This document shows positions 11,076 to 20,467 of a stretch of 64,000 bases of DNA, in pieces. Within the stretch, counting starts at the first letter, position 1; each line of letters opens with the position of its first letter. Below the pieces are notes generated by a model. That model saw only the letters and a program-made list of their open reading frames with translations, was not told where the DNA came from and searched no databases. A program made the position numbers and the translations under genes. This DNA comes from Methanobacterium veterum (GTDB lineage Archaea > Methanobacteriota > Methanobacteria > Methanobacteriales > Methanobacteriaceae): contig NZ_JQJK01000016.1 in NCBI RefSeq assembly GCF_000745485.1, forward strand, positions 62,001 to 126,000. The letters run 5' to 3'.

Positions 11076-11840
11076 ATGAAAGAAATACTTCAAGAACTCA
11101 TAGATGGAAAGATTTCACTTCAGGAAGCCGAAAAACGGCTTAAAACAATGCAAATTGAAGAAATAGGGGATTTTGCAAAGTTGGACACTGGTAGAGAGGC
11201 AAGAACTGGGATTCCTGAGGCCATTTTTGCAGAAAGTAAAGAAGATGAAGATCTTATAAAAATCATACTTAAAGGTGCAGATAACGGCAGGTTAATGGTA
11301 ACAAAGCTTGAAAGGGAAAGATATGATTTAATAAAGCCTCAAATTAGCATCCTTGAGGATAAAGGCTTTAAATTTGAATACAACAAGCGGGCCAAGATTT
11401 TACTTATTAAAAACCATGAAATCGAAAAAGAGGGTAAAATTGGAGTTATCACCGCTGGAACGTCTGATATTCCAGTTGCAGAGGAAGCACGAATAACTGC
11501 TGAAGAAGTGGGTTGTGAAGTCTTAACATCATATGATGTGGGTGTTGCGGGAATTCACAGGCTTTTTGCGCATATTAATGAAATGATTGAAGCAGATGTT
11601 AAAGCACTCGTAGTGGTTGCTGGAATGGAAGGGGCATTGCCGTCTGTTGTTGCGGGACTAGTGGATGTGCCTGTTATAGGTGTTCCAACATCAGTGGGTT
11701 ATGGTGTTGGTGAAGGAGGATTTACGGCTCTTTTTGCAATGCTTCAGTCATGCGCTCCGGGAATTGCAGTTGTAAATATTGATAATGGATTTGGTGCAGG
11801 AGTATTCGCGGCTAAACTAACTAAGCAAACATTGAAATAG
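11076..11840 (+). CDS. larB: LarB, pyridinium-3,5-biscarboxylic acid mononucleotide synthase
   Basis: 254 residues from the ATG at 11076 ([19 protein letters not shown], the usual LarB N-terminus); a GTG at 11049 would only add nine residues and has no ribosome binding site. The C-terminal half is an AIR-carboxylase (PurE)-like domain: [53 protein letters not shown]. LarB carboxylates and hydrolyses NaAD in the first step of nickel-pincer nucleotide synthesis. LarA, LarC and LarE are not in this window. A NitT/TauT-type importer follows on the same strand after 45 bases. Confidence 0.93.
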   Translation: MKEILQELIDGKISLQEAEKRLKTMQIEEIGDFAKLDTGREARTGIPEAIFAESKEDEDLIKIILKGADNGRLMVTKLERERYDLIKPQISILEDKGFKFEYNKRAKILLIKNHEIEKEGKIGVITAGTSDIPVAEEARITAEEVGCEVLTSYDVGVAGIHRLFAHINEMIEADVKALVVVAGMEGALPSVVAGLVDVPVIGVPTSVGYGVGEGGFTALFAMLQSCAPGIAVVNIDNGFGAGVFAAKLTKQTLK

Positions 11841-11885
11841 TCTTAAAATCATACTAATATAAAAAATAGTATGGGTTTATAAGCT

Positions 11886-12842
11886 ATGAATAAGTTGATT
11901 ATGGGCTGTTCGGCTGTAATTGTAATTATTACATTATTTGGAGCTTATAGCTATAGCGCCCATCCAAAAGATACAGTACGCATTGGATATCTGGATAATG
12001 ACCAACATAGCGCAGCATTAGCTGTTGCAAATGCAAAGGGAATGTTTGAAGCTCAAGGGATGAAAGTGGAACTGCAGTCCTTTAACGTTGGCGCGGATAT
12101 AGTAATTGCTATGGCTGCTGGACAAATTGATGTGGGATATGTGGGAATTGCACCTGCAACAATGGCTATAGATAAAGGAATGCCACTAAAGATAGTTGGA
12201 GCTGTAAATGAAGAGGGCAGCGGCATTGTAATTTCAAAAAATTCAACTATTGATAATTTAACTGATTTTGAAGGGCATACTGTGGTTATGCCATCTAAAG
12301 GATCCATACAGGACATTTTATTGAATTATTTACTTCAAGATAATAGTATAAACCCCAAATCAATTGATATAAGGGAAATGCAAACTTCTTTAATGCCTGA
12401 AGCTATTCAATCGGGGAGAATTGATGGATATATTGTATGGGAGCCGTATGTCATTCAAGCGAGTTCTGGCGGATATGGAAAAACCTTCATGTATTCTGAT
12501 GAAATATGGAAAAATCATCCCTGCTGTGTTATAATCGCCAGCAACAATTTCATGCAAAATAATCCAGATAAACTTAGAAAAATACTCCAGATACATCAGA
12601 ATGCAACTGACTACATTTACAGCAATAGAAATGATACAATTTCAATATTATCAAAACAGTTTAAAATCAGCTTTAATACTGAAAAAGAGGTGCTGGATCA
12701 TATTAAATTTGTAGTAGTGCCTGATGAAGATTTTATGGATAATAGTTTAAAAATAGTAAGCATTCAAAGACAAAGGGGATATGTGGAGCATAATTTAACT
12801 AAGGGTGAAATATTTAACCTTAGTTACTTACCTTCAAAATGA
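11886..12842 (+). CDS. ABC transporter substrate-binding protein (NitT/TauT type)
   Basis: 318 residues with an N-terminal hydrophobic export or anchor segment (VIVIITLFGAYSY) and an SsuA/TauA (NMT1)-like periplasmic-binding fold: VRIGYLDNDQHSAALAVANA, then LQSFNVGADIVIAMAAGQID and VGYVGIAPATMAI. There is no clear lipobox, so it is probably held by an uncleaved N-terminal helix. It is first in an importer operon with the permease (16-base gap) and ATPase genes. Relatives bind sulfonates, taurine, nitrate or thiamine precursors; the ligand here cannot be told from sequence. Confidence 0.88.
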   Translation: MNKLIMGCSAVIVIITLFGAYSYSAHPKDTVRIGYLDNDQHSAALAVANAKGMFEAQGMKVELQSFNVGADIVIAMAAGQIDVGYVGIAPATMAIDKGMPLKIVGAVNEEGSGIVISKNSTIDNLTDFEGHTVVMPSKGSIQDILLNYLLQDNSINPKSIDIREMQTSLMPEAIQSGRIDGYIVWEPYVIQASSGGYGKTFMYSDEIWKNHPCCVIIASNNFMQNNPDKLRKILQIHQNATDYIYSNRNDTISILSKQFKISFNTEKEVLDHIKFVVVPDEDFMDNSLKIVSIQRQRGYVEHNLTKGEIFNLSYLPSK

Positions 12843-12858
12843 TTACAGGTGAGATTAC

Positions 12859-13605
12859 ATGAGAAAGATATTAACAGCGCTTATAATACCTGTTTTGATT
12901 GTTATAATCTGGTCTCTATTAACTTCATTAAATATTATCCCGGAATATATATTACCTTCACCATCTGAGGTAATGGGCTCATTTTTAGGATTAGTGGGAA
13001 CTAATGAACTACTTATGGATACTTTAGCAACTCTTTCGAGGGTTATTACGGGTTTAATTATTGCAGCTGCAATTGCAATTCCTTTAGGAATTATTTTAGG
13101 ATGGTCAAAAAAGGCTGAAAACCTCTCAAATTTAACCATTCAAATTCTAAGGCCGATACCTCCCCTTGCATGGATACCGTTCGCCATGCTCTGGTTTGGA
13201 CTGGGATTTGAATCCGCTGTTTTTATTATATTTATTGGAACATTCTTCCCTGTGCTTATTAATACAATAGATGGGGTTAAAAGGATAAATAAAGTATTTA
13301 TAGAATCTGCATATACATTAGGTGCTTCCGAACGTCAAATTTTAACCAATGTTGTAATGCCTGCATCTTTACCTTCAATCTTCACGGGCTTGAGAGTTGG
13401 AATTGGAATAGGGTTAATGTGTACTGTAGCAGCGGAAATGATCGCGGTAAAATCGGGTTTAGGTTATTTAATAATGCAGTCCATGAATTTAATAGATACG
13501 GGTGGAGTAATTGTTGGAATGATTATAATAGGCATCATTGGATTTTTGATGGATTATTCATTTAGAAAGGCTGAAAATAAGTATGTTTTATGGAGTGGAA
13601 ACTAA
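12859..13605 (+). CDS. ABC transporter permease (NitT/TauT type)
   Basis: 248 residues, about six transmembrane helices, with the BPD_transp_1 (SsuC/TauC) pattern: PSPSEVMGSF, RVITGLIIAAAIAIPLGII, and the EAA-type cytoplasmic loop ESAYTLGASERQILTNVVMP, which contacts the ATPase. It is the central gene of the three-gene importer between the binding protein and the ATPase, with 14 bases to the latter. The start ATG has AGGTGAG upstream. Confidence 0.92.
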   Translation: MRKILTALIIPVLIVIIWSLLTSLNIIPEYILPSPSEVMGSFLGLVGTNELLMDTLATLSRVITGLIIAAAIAIPLGIILGWSKKAENLSNLTIQILRPIPPLAWIPFAMLWFGLGFESAVFIIFIGTFFPVLINTIDGVKRINKVFIESAYTLGASERQILTNVVMPASLPSIFTGLRVGIGIGLMCTVAAEMIAVKSGLGYLIMQSMNLIDTGGVIVGMIIIGIIGFLMDYSFRKAENKYVLWSGN

Positions 13606-13619
13606 ACAATGGGTGAAAC

Positions 13620-14369
13620 ATGTCTAAAATAGCTGTAAATAATGTTTCAAAGATATTTGAAAGTAAGGGGACCACATTTAAATCAGTAGAGGATATTAAT
13701 TTCAATGTTAATGAAGAAGAATTTTTATGTATTCTTGGCCCCTCAGGATGTGGAAAATCCACCATTCTCCGGCTTATAGCGGGTCTGGATAAACCTAGTT
13801 CTGGTCAAATTTTAATGGACAATGAAGCAATAATGGGGCCGGGTTGTAAGTGTGGAATGGTTTTTCAGGAATATTCTCTTTTTCCCTGGAGAAGTGTCAT
13901 TGAAAATGTGGCATTTCCCTTAGAAATGAAAGGAGTTGCAGAAGAAGAAAGGCACAAAATTGCTGAAGATTACCTGAAAATAGTAGGGCTCCAAAATTTT
14001 AGAGATTCTATGCCTCATGAGCTCTCAGGAGGGATGAAACAGCGAGTTGCAATTGTCAGGTCGTTAGCAGGGGATCCAGATATACTTTTAATGGATGAAC
14101 CGTTTGGAGCCCTTGATATTCAAACCAGAAGCCAGCTTCAAAAAGATCTGTTGAATATATGGGAAGATAAGGGTAAAACAATTGTTTTTGTAACTCATGA
14201 CATTGATGAAGCAATATTTTTAGGGGATAGAGTTATCCTAATGAGTAAAGGGCCTGGAAGAATTTTTAGAATATTTGAAGTTAATATTAAAAGAATTAGA
14301 GATACTTTAGCCCCTGATTTTTTACAGTTAAAACAGGAAATAATGAACCTGCTTGAAAGCGGGGACTAA
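13620..14369 (+). CDS. ABC transporter ATP-binding protein (NitT/TauT type)
   Basis: 249 residues with a complete ABC ATPase set: Walker A GPSGCGKST, Q-loop VFQEYSLFPW, signature LSGGMKQR, Walker B ILLMDEPFGALD and switch His in FVTHDIDEA. The sequence resembles SsuB/TauB. It energises the permease encoded just upstream. It is the last gene of the operon; the next gene is preceded by its own promoter region. Confidence 0.95.
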   Translation: MSKIAVNNVSKIFESKGTTFKSVEDINFNVNEEEFLCILGPSGCGKSTILRLIAGLDKPSSGQILMDNEAIMGPGCKCGMVFQEYSLFPWRSVIENVAFPLEMKGVAEEERHKIAEDYLKIVGLQNFRDSMPHELSGGMKQRVAIVRSLAGDPDILLMDEPFGALDIQTRSQLQKDLLNIWEDKGKTIVFVTHDIDEAIFLGDRVILMSKGPGRIFRIFEVNIKRIRDTLAPDFLQLKQEIMNLLESGD

Positions 14370-14443
14370 TTCAAAAGTTTTATTTTTAGGTTAAAACTTA
14401 GAATTTTTTTGAAATTATGTAATTGCGGTAGTTAGTATACAAA

Positions 14444-14548
14444 AGTACAGTATGTATCTTTCTTGTCCGTACTTAATTTAAATATAATTTAGTCTCAATT
14501 AGTACAGTATAGATATCTCGAGGTTGACAAAATTCATTCTGAATTTTG
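14444..14548 (+). promoter_or_regulatory. Promoter with paired direct repeats and a leader hairpin
   Basis: AGTACAGTAT occurs at 14444-14453 and again at 14501-14510, flanking an archaeal TATA-like tract (ttaaatataattt, about 14478-14490). Downstream lies a perfect 9-bp inverted repeat, CAAAATTCA (14528-14536) and TGAATTTTG (14540-14548), with a 3-base loop. Together these look like a regulated promoter and leader for the small gene at 14586. The assignment is inferred from arrangement alone. Confidence 0.5.
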
Positions 14549-14585
14549 GAACCCCAAAAATAAAAAATTTTTTGAGGTGAAATCC

Positions 14586-14687
14586 ATGCTAGTAGAATTT
14601 GATTTACCACACTGGTGCTGCGGCCCTAAAGGGTGCCAGCTAGAAATAGAATACGGCGAATTAATAGACGCAGAAGATGCACACTAG
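14586..14687 (+). CDS. Small Cys-rich protein (33 residues)
   Basis: A 33-residue frame with a strong ribosome binding site (GAGGTGA, 6 bases before ATG). The N-terminal half holds a compact cysteine motif, HWCCGPKGC, and the C-terminal half is acidic (IEYGELIDAEDAH). Three Cys plus one or more His in 9 residues suggest metal or cofactor binding. It has its own regulated-looking promoter and leader hairpin. It sits between an importer operon and a nitroreductase and I do not recognise a family. A function as a metal-binding or regulatory peptide is inference only. Confidence 0.6.
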   Translation: MLVEFDLPHWCCGPKGCQLEIEYGELIDAEDAH

Positions 14688-14876
14688 ATATAGCAGGATA
14701 ATAAACTTTAGAATAATTTAAATTTAATCAACTCATTTTTCATTTTTATCTTTTTGTCACTGTTTTAATAGATGAAAACTTGACAAAATTTAAGAAATAA
14801 AAACAATAAAATAATACTAATTGAATTTTTAATGTTTATCTTATTAAAATTTTTAATTTGAGCTGAAGGTGATTTT

Positions 14877-15395
14877 ATGGATGTTTTTGAAGCTGTAAGT
14901 AAAAGGCGTAGTATTAGAAAGTATAAAGACACTGAAGTTGAAGATGAAAAACTTCAGGATATCCTTGAAGTGGCTAGAATTTCCCCATCTGCTTCTAACC
15001 GTCAGGAATGGAAATTTATAGTTGTTAAAGATCAAGAAACAAGAGAAAAACTTGTAGAAGCTGCACACGGTCAGCAGTTTGTCGCTGAAGCTCCAGTTAC
15101 AATTGTTGCATGCTCAACAGAATCAGAAAGGGTAATGCCTTGTGGACAGCATGCTTATACAGTAGATCTTTCAATTGCAGTATCATTTATGATTCTGGAA
15201 GCTACAGAACTTGGCCTTGGAACATGCTGGCTTGGAGCATATGATGAAGAAAAAGTCAGGAATATTTTAGAGATCCCTGAAAGAATAAGGGTCCCTGCAA
15301 TGTTTACTATAGGATATGCAGATGAAAGCCCACATGCAAGGCCGCGGAAACATCTGGATGAAATTGTAAGCAGTGAAAAATACGTCACTCCTTAA
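14877..15395 (+). CDS. Nitroreductase-family FMN oxidoreductase
   Basis: 172 residues. The N-terminal [12 protein letters not shown] and [18 protein letters not shown] motifs, and the later [16 protein letters not shown] and [17 protein letters not shown], are those of the FMN-binding nitroreductase/NADH dehydrogenase family, which work as homodimers reducing flavin, nitro or quinone substrates. The ATG follows AAGGTGATTTT. The gene stands alone, with 189 bases before it and 212 after. The physiological substrate is unknown. Confidence 0.9.
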   Translation: MDVFEAVSKRRSIRKYKDTEVEDEKLQDILEVARISPSASNRQEWKFIVVKDQETREKLVEAAHGQQFVAEAPVTIVACSTESERVMPCGQHAYTVDLSIAVSFMILEATELGLGTCWLGAYDEEKVRNILEIPERIRVPAMFTIGYADESPHARPRKHLDEIVSSEKYVTP

Positions 15396-15607
15396 AATCT
15401 TTCATTTTAAATTTATTTTTTATATTTAAAATTATATGTTGGACTATTTTTGAGAATTTGCCAGTTGTAATATTAATTCACATAAAAAATCTCTTTTTAA
15501 TTATAAATTAATTCCATTAAAATCCTTAACATTTTATTTAAGAAGAGATAATAACTTTATTGCAGCAATATATTACTTGCAGATAGTATCTTTAGTAGGG
15601 GAATGGC

Positions 15608-17152
15608 ATGCGAAAAGTGGTAAAAGGTAGTTTCCTTAATTTATTTGGCAATGTTCTATTTAGAATAGGCGGCTATTTTTATAGAGTATTAATACAGTAT
15701 TTATTGGGCGTTACAGGCTATGGTATTGTAAGTCTTGTTCTTCCTCTACAAAATGTTTTGATATTAATTGCTGCTGCAGGTATTCCTCCTGCTGTGGCAA
15801 AATACGTGGCAGAATATCACGCTAAAAATGATACTTATATGGTTAAACAGGTTATCAAAACCTCTGCAAAAATCATGGCTGTAATGAGCATTATTGCTAC
15901 TTTACTTATTTTTTTCCTTGCAGAACCATTAGCTCCATTTTTGCATTGGCAACCTAGTATTATAATTCTTTTCCAGATAATAGGATTTATAACGCCTTTC
16001 AGCATAATTTTAGGATTGGTGAGGGGTGTATTTCAGGGTTATCAGGATATGGGCAATCTTCTTTTAACCAGGGCATTTGAACAGATTTTCACGATAATAC
16101 TGACTGTAAGTCTAATCTTATTGGGATTTTATGTTTTAGGGGCAGTTATTGGTACTATAATAGGATTTGCTATAGCTGCAGTTCTTTCGCTGCTACTTTT
16201 TAGGCAAAAAATATGGAAAAACATCAAGGATGCAAAAAAAAGTTTAGGACATATTAATGAATATGGGCTGGCTAAAAAGCTTTTGATATTTTCATTACCT
16301 GTTACTGTAGTTGGATTGGCTGAACTGGCATTATTTGATACTGGGACCTATATTATCAACATATTTTTGAATGAAACCTATGTAGGTTATTACAATATTG
16401 TCAGCCCGGTCTCGAGGATTCCGCTTATAATTTCTTCATCCATTGCAGTTGCTATACTTCCTGCAGCTTCAGAAGCTTTAAGCCTTAAAAATAACCATAT
16501 AATTCAAAAATATGTAATATATTCTTACAGGTACCTGATTCTGGTTCTTCTCCCTCTCTGTGCACTCGTTATGCTTTTTTCCCAGCCGATACTTGCAATT
16601 ATATTTCCAAGGGCTCCACTTGCTTATCTTGTTGCAGGCAATGCACTGACTATTTTAATAGCTGCAATGTCATTTTTTTCTATTTATATAGTGTCATCAA
16701 GTATATCTCAGGGATTGGGAAAACCATATTTGCCAATGTATTTTTTAATTTTGGGAAGTATAGTTAACCTGGTTTTAACATGGCTGCTCGTTCCTTTATA
16801 TGGTTTAACTGGTGCAGCAGCAGCTACAGCAGTCGCCACATTTATAATCATGGTATTTTCAGTGTGGAAAGTTCTTGAGACAAGCAATACTCAATTGCCC
16901 TATGTCAATCTGGTTAAAATATTATTTGCATCAGTTTTAACTGGTTTAATAATTGGATTAATTCCTAAAACAGTTATGGGGCTATTAGCTGCGCTTTTAG
17001 TCTTTTCATTTATCTATTTATTTAGTCTGGCATTTATGGGTGCTTTAGAAAAAAGAGATTTAAATCTTTTAAATAAAATTGGGTACCGTTTAGGTCCGTT
17101 ATCCGGAATATTTATGAAAATGAATAGATTTCTGGAAAGATTTGTTAAATAG
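15608..17152 (+). CDS. Polysaccharide/lipid flippase of the SpoVB-MOP type
   Basis: 514 residues with about 14 transmembrane helices. The N-terminus (GSFLNLFGNVLFRIGGYFYR, LLGVTGYGIVSLVLPLQN) and the GIPPAVAKYVAEY and FQGYQDMGNLL segments match the oligosaccharide flippase branch of the MOP superfamily (stage V sporulation protein B-like). Members flip lipid-linked oligosaccharides; in a pseudomurein-walled archaeon it may act on wall or glycan precursors (inference). It converges with the QueG-like gene at 17164. Confidence 0.88.
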   Translation: MRKVVKGSFLNLFGNVLFRIGGYFYRVLIQYLLGVTGYGIVSLVLPLQNVLILIAAAGIPPAVAKYVAEYHAKNDTYMVKQVIKTSAKIMAVMSIIATLLIFFLAEPLAPFLHWQPSIIILFQIIGFITPFSIILGLVRGVFQGYQDMGNLLLTRAFEQIFTIILTVSLILLGFYVLGAVIGTIIGFAIAAVLSLLLFRQKIWKNIKDAKKSLGHINEYGLAKKLLIFSLPVTVVGLAELALFDTGTYIINIFLNETYVGYYNIVSPVSRIPLIISSSIAVAILPAASEALSLKNNHIIQKYVIYSYRYLILVLLPLCALVMLFSQPILAIIFPRAPLAYLVAGNALTILIAAMSFFSIYIVSSSISQGLGKPYLPMYFLILGSIVNLVLTWLLVPLYGLTGAAAATAVATFIIMVFSVWKVLETSNTQLPYVNLVKILFASVLTGLIIGLIPKTVMGLLAALLVFSFIYLFSLAFMGALEKRDLNLLNKIGYRLGPLSGIFMKMNRFLERFVK

Positions 17153-17163
17153 GGATAAATTTT

Positions 17164-17865
17164 TTATTTTCTTCCATGTGGGCAAACATAAATGCATAAT
17201 CCGCAGACAGCCCAATCCTCACCTTCATCAGCATTATAAAGATATTCCTCACATTTTCGGGCATCATACCTTTCTTCCCGAGCTTCGTTTTCTCTAAATG
17301 GTTCTCCTGTAAAAGCGGATACGGGACATATTTCCACACATTCGTCGCATTCCCCACATTTTGTGTCCATAGGCTCTCCAGTTATGGTAAGAGGCGCATC
17401 TGTGAGTACAGTAGCCCACCTGACTCTGGGCCCTGCTTCGGGAGTTATGAGTAAACAGCTTTTACCAATCCAGCCGAGCCCTGCTAAATTTGCAGCTAAT
17501 TTATGTGAAAAGACAGCACATATCCTTTCATTGTCAAAGCGTTCTGATGCAGGTACTGGAAGTGCTTTGTATCCTTCCTGCTGTATAATACTTCCTAATT
17601 TTGATGTTAAAAGATCAAGACGTAGATTTGTGATGTCGTAGGCATGGCGGTAATTAACTGCCACAGCACGGTTATCTCGATTAGGTAGTTCATCAACGAT
17701 GGTTTGAGGCAGTCTAATACCTATAGAAATTGCTTTAGGATATTGGGTGCATATTTCGCCACCCTGATCTGTGATTGCTTCTTTTGCACGCGACAGGTCT
17801 GCAACACCAAAAAAATCAGCACCTTCGTGTTCTGCCATAATTCGGATCTGGTAATCAAGCTGCAT
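17164..17865 (-). CDS. QueG-like 4Fe-4S double-cluster protein
   Basis: 233 residues. The N-terminal part ([40 protein letters not shown]) resembles epoxyqueuosine reductase and related cobalamin/ferredoxin proteins. The C-terminus holds two 4Fe-4S sites: [16 protein letters not shown], and a Cys in the preceding region plus [13 protein letters not shown]. It is shorter than true QueG and lacks the C-terminal HEAT-like region, so the substrate is uncertain. It lies 12 bases downstream of a GNAT gene and probably shares its transcript. Confidence 0.8.
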   Translation of the reverse strand: MQLDYQIRIMAEHEGADFFGVADLSRAKEAITDQGGEICTQYPKAISIGIRLPQTIVDELPNRDNRAVAVNYRHAYDITNLRLDLLTSKLGSIIQQEGYKALPVPASERFDNERICAVFSHKLAANLAGLGWIGKSCLLITPEAGPRVRWATVLTDAPLTITGEPMDTKCGECDECVEICPVSAFTGEPFRENEAREERYDARKCEEYLYNADEGEDWAVCGLCIYVCPHGRK

Positions 17866-17877
17866 AGTTTTCCCTCA

Positions 17878-18342
17878 TTATTTATTGGACTGCTCTAAAA
17901 TTATATGTTTTGGGAAGAAATTGTAGCGGCTGTAAAATGCGAGCGTATTTTCATTACCTGCTGCTACCATGATTCTTTTAGTTTCTACGCCGTTTTGATT
18001 CATCCAGTTAAGCGAACGTTTCATAAGAGTATCTCCAATACCTGAAGATCTATATTTATCATCTAAATATATTGAATCTACTTCTCCTATTTTTTCATCT
18101 GAAATAGAGCTTATACAGTATCCAATAAATTGTTTAGATGTTTCATTGTAGGCAGTATCTATTCTTAAAATTCCATTTTCAGATTTCTTTAATAAATCTT
18201 CTTTTCTTTCTTGAAATGTAAACTCAACGTACCTTTCTGGGAAATAGGGGGATAACTCTCTATGATGATCCCTTAATCTTTCCCATAACGGTTTGATCAA
18301 ATTTATACTGTCTTTTTCAAGTTCCACATAACTTATATCCAT
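17878..18342 (-). CDS. GNAT-family N-acetyltransferase
   Basis: 154 residues from the ATG at 18342 (MDISYVELEKDSI), chosen because AGAGG lies 8 bases before it; an upstream frame extension has no site. The acetyl-CoA-binding motif is visible as DSIYLDDKYRSSGIGDTLM, followed by MNQNGVETKRIMVAAGNENT and LAFYSRYNFFPKHI. The acceptor is unknown. The gene precedes the QueG-like gene by 12 bases. Confidence 0.87.
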   Translation of the reverse strand: MDISYVELEKDSINLIKPLWERLRDHHRELSPYFPERYVEFTFQERKEDLLKKSENGILRIDTAYNETSKQFIGYCISSISDEKIGEVDSIYLDDKYRSSGIGDTLMKRSLNWMNQNGVETKRIMVAAGNENTLAFYSRYNFFPKHIILEQSNK

Positions 18343-18461
18343 ATTGTACCTCTTGCCAGTTTTAGTGTAGAAAATGTATAATTTGTAGTATTGAGTCCCT
18401 GTATAGGTTAGTGTATTGTGCACCAATTTAAGTTACAGTTAACTTATTTAATTTTAGAAAC

Positions 18462-19183
18462 TCAAATTCCTAAACAATGGGGGCATACAGTCCTGCACAG
18501 GTTGCATTTCTTTAAATTAAATCCACGTTCCGTTACAAAGTTTGACAGTTCTCTGCACAACTTTTGATCAACAGTTGTTCTTTCCAGTGCTTTTTGAGGG
18601 CATGAATCTATACAAAGACTGCATTTTTCTAAACAGCCTTCATAATTTGCTATAGGATCATTTTCAAGTGGTACATCTACTAAAACGGCCCCTATCTGTA
18701 TCATATTGCCGTATTTTTCGTTTATAATCAGCGTATTTTTGCCCATGACTCCTAACCCTGCAAAATATCCTGCATGCCTCAGTGATAAAATACCTCTTGC
18801 ATACTGTTCCTCAGCTTCCCAGTGTTCTGAAGGATCATCTGAAGGAATAGGAACTGTAGTTATTCCTAAATCTTCTAAAACCCGGCAGAGTTCCAACCCT
18901 AAGTTATCAACAAGTTGGGTAATTACATTATTTGCATGTGTATATGGAATGCAGTTTTCAGCATTTATAGATCCATGAGGAACCCTTTTTGCAAAGACTA
19001 TCACTGATTTACAATCAAGATATATGTCTAAAGGGTGGTGACCTTTAGGGGCGTTATTGAACTTATCTGGGCTTGCTATTCCACAAAGATCTGCTCCAAG
19101 ATCAGCCGCTATCTCTTTAATTTTCCTTGATTATATGAAATTTCCATGCTTCTGTCAAATTTTCCTTGTACTGTATTTGACAT
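18462..19183 (-). pseudogene. QueG-like 4Fe-4S protein, frameshifted near its N-terminus
   Basis: The C-terminal 180 residues are open from 19004 (GLGVMGKNTLIINEKYGN, then clusters CLEKCSLCIDSCPQKAL and CNLCRTVCPHCLGI). In-frame coding similarity continues upstream of 19004 as IKEIAADLGADLCGIASP and CKSVIVFAKRVPHGSI, back to a TAA at about 19131. A good start (ATG 19183, with GGTG upstream; MSNTVQGKFDRSMEISYNQ) lies in a different frame, and the two join at a run of four A (about 19137) where one more A would restore the frame. Either a recent frameshift or a homopolymer error. It is a second copy of the family at 17164. Confidence 0.75.
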
Positions 19184-19204
19184 TTTTGCACCAATTAAAA
19201 TTAA

Positions 19205-20395
19205 TTATAATTCTCTTAAAGTGTTCTCAAATATTTTTAGCCCTTCTTCCATCTCTTCTTTTGATATATTTAAAGCTGGAAATATTCGGACTATGTTTCC
19301 ATGTGTCACATTTAAGATAAGTCCTTTATCAAGACATTTTGAATTTATGGAAGATGCAACAATGTCGTCTATTAATTCTATGGCAATTAATAGCCCTTTT
19401 CCTCTTACATCTTTTATTATATCTGGATGTTCTTTTTGCATTTTATTTAGCTTTTTAAATGTGAATTTACTTACTTCTTCCACATTTTCCCAGATTTTGC
19501 TGTCAAGCATATAACTGATGACAGAATATGCAACTGCACAGCCAAGCGGGTTTCCACAGTATGTTCCTCCATGGTCCCCTATGTTGAGTTTATCATGCAC
19601 ATTCTCTGTAATTGCAAATGCTCCAAAAGGGAATCCTCCAGCGATGCCTTTTGCCATGGTCAAAATATCAATCTTAACATTATCTGAGGCAAATAGAGTT
19701 CCTGTCCTGTAAAACCCGGTCTGAATTTCATCTGCTATTAAAAGAACATTATTTTTGGTGCATAAATCTGATAAATTTTTAAGATAGTCCGGATCGGGCA
19801 CATTAACTCCACCTTCACCCTGTATAGGTTCGACTATTACTGCAGCGACATCATCACCTATAACGTTTTCAATAGCCCTGATATCGTTGTAGGGGACAAA
19901 AATATGGTTTGGAATCAGCGGATTAAACCGTCCCCTGTGGCTGTCCTGTCCGGTTGCGGATACTGTACTTATGGTTCGCCCGTGAAAGCTGTTTACTGTG
20001 GATATGATATTTAATTTTCCAGTTGCTTTCCTTGCAAGCTTAATTGCAGCATCATTTGCTTCTGCTCCACTGTTTGCAAAAAATATGCGGGTCAAATTTT
20101 CAGGCAAGATATCCTGCATTAAGGATATAAGTTTAGACCTTGCTGGTGAGTATGTTGCTCCTGAATTTGGGTTTTGTATGATTTTCTGCCCCTGCTCTAG
20201 AAGAGCGTTTTTAATAACAGGATTTGCATGCCCTATACTTGTTACTCCCCATCCTGCAGTGAGATCTATATATTTTTTACCTTCTTCATCGTAAGCGTAC
20301 ACTCCTTTGCCATTTTCTATTGATATTTTTGTCTTATTTGCAAAAGAGGCGTAGTGCGTGTCTTCAACTTGAAATGTGTCTAAAATTTTGTCCAT
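19205..20395 (-). CDS. argD: Acetylornithine aminotransferase (class III)
   Basis: 396 residues of the ArgD/ornithine aminotransferase family. The N-terminus has YIDLTAGWGVTSIGHANP; the core has FFANSGAEANDAAIKLARK, HGRTISTVSATGQ, EPIQGEGGVN, LLIADEIQTGFYRTG and the PLP lysine in TMAKGIAGGFPFGAF. It transfers an amino group between N-acetylornithine and 2-oxoglutarate in arginine synthesis. It lies 72 bases downstream of polB on the same strand. Confidence 0.9.
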   Translation of the reverse strand: MDKILDTFQVEDTHYASFANKTKISIENGKGVYAYDEEGKKYIDLTAGWGVTSIGHANPVIKNALLEQGQKIIQNPNSGATYSPARSKLISLMQDILPENLTRIFFANSGAEANDAAIKLARKATGKLNIISTVNSFHGRTISTVSATGQDSHRGRFNPLIPNHIFVPYNDIRAIENVIGDDVAAVIVEPIQGEGGVNVPDPDYLKNLSDLCTKNNVLLIADEIQTGFYRTGTLFASDNVKIDILTMAKGIAGGFPFGAFAITENVHDKLNIGDHGGTYCGNPLGCAVAYSVISYMLDSKIWENVEEVSKFTFKKLNKMQKEHPDIIKDVRGKGLLIAIELIDDIVASSINSKCLDKGLILNVTHGNIVRIFPALNISKEEMEEGLKIFENTLREL

Positions 20396-20467
20396 AATAA
20401 GTCCTCAAGGCTTTTAATCAGAATATATTTATAAAAAAGTTATGTTATTGATCTGGTTTGTCAGCTT

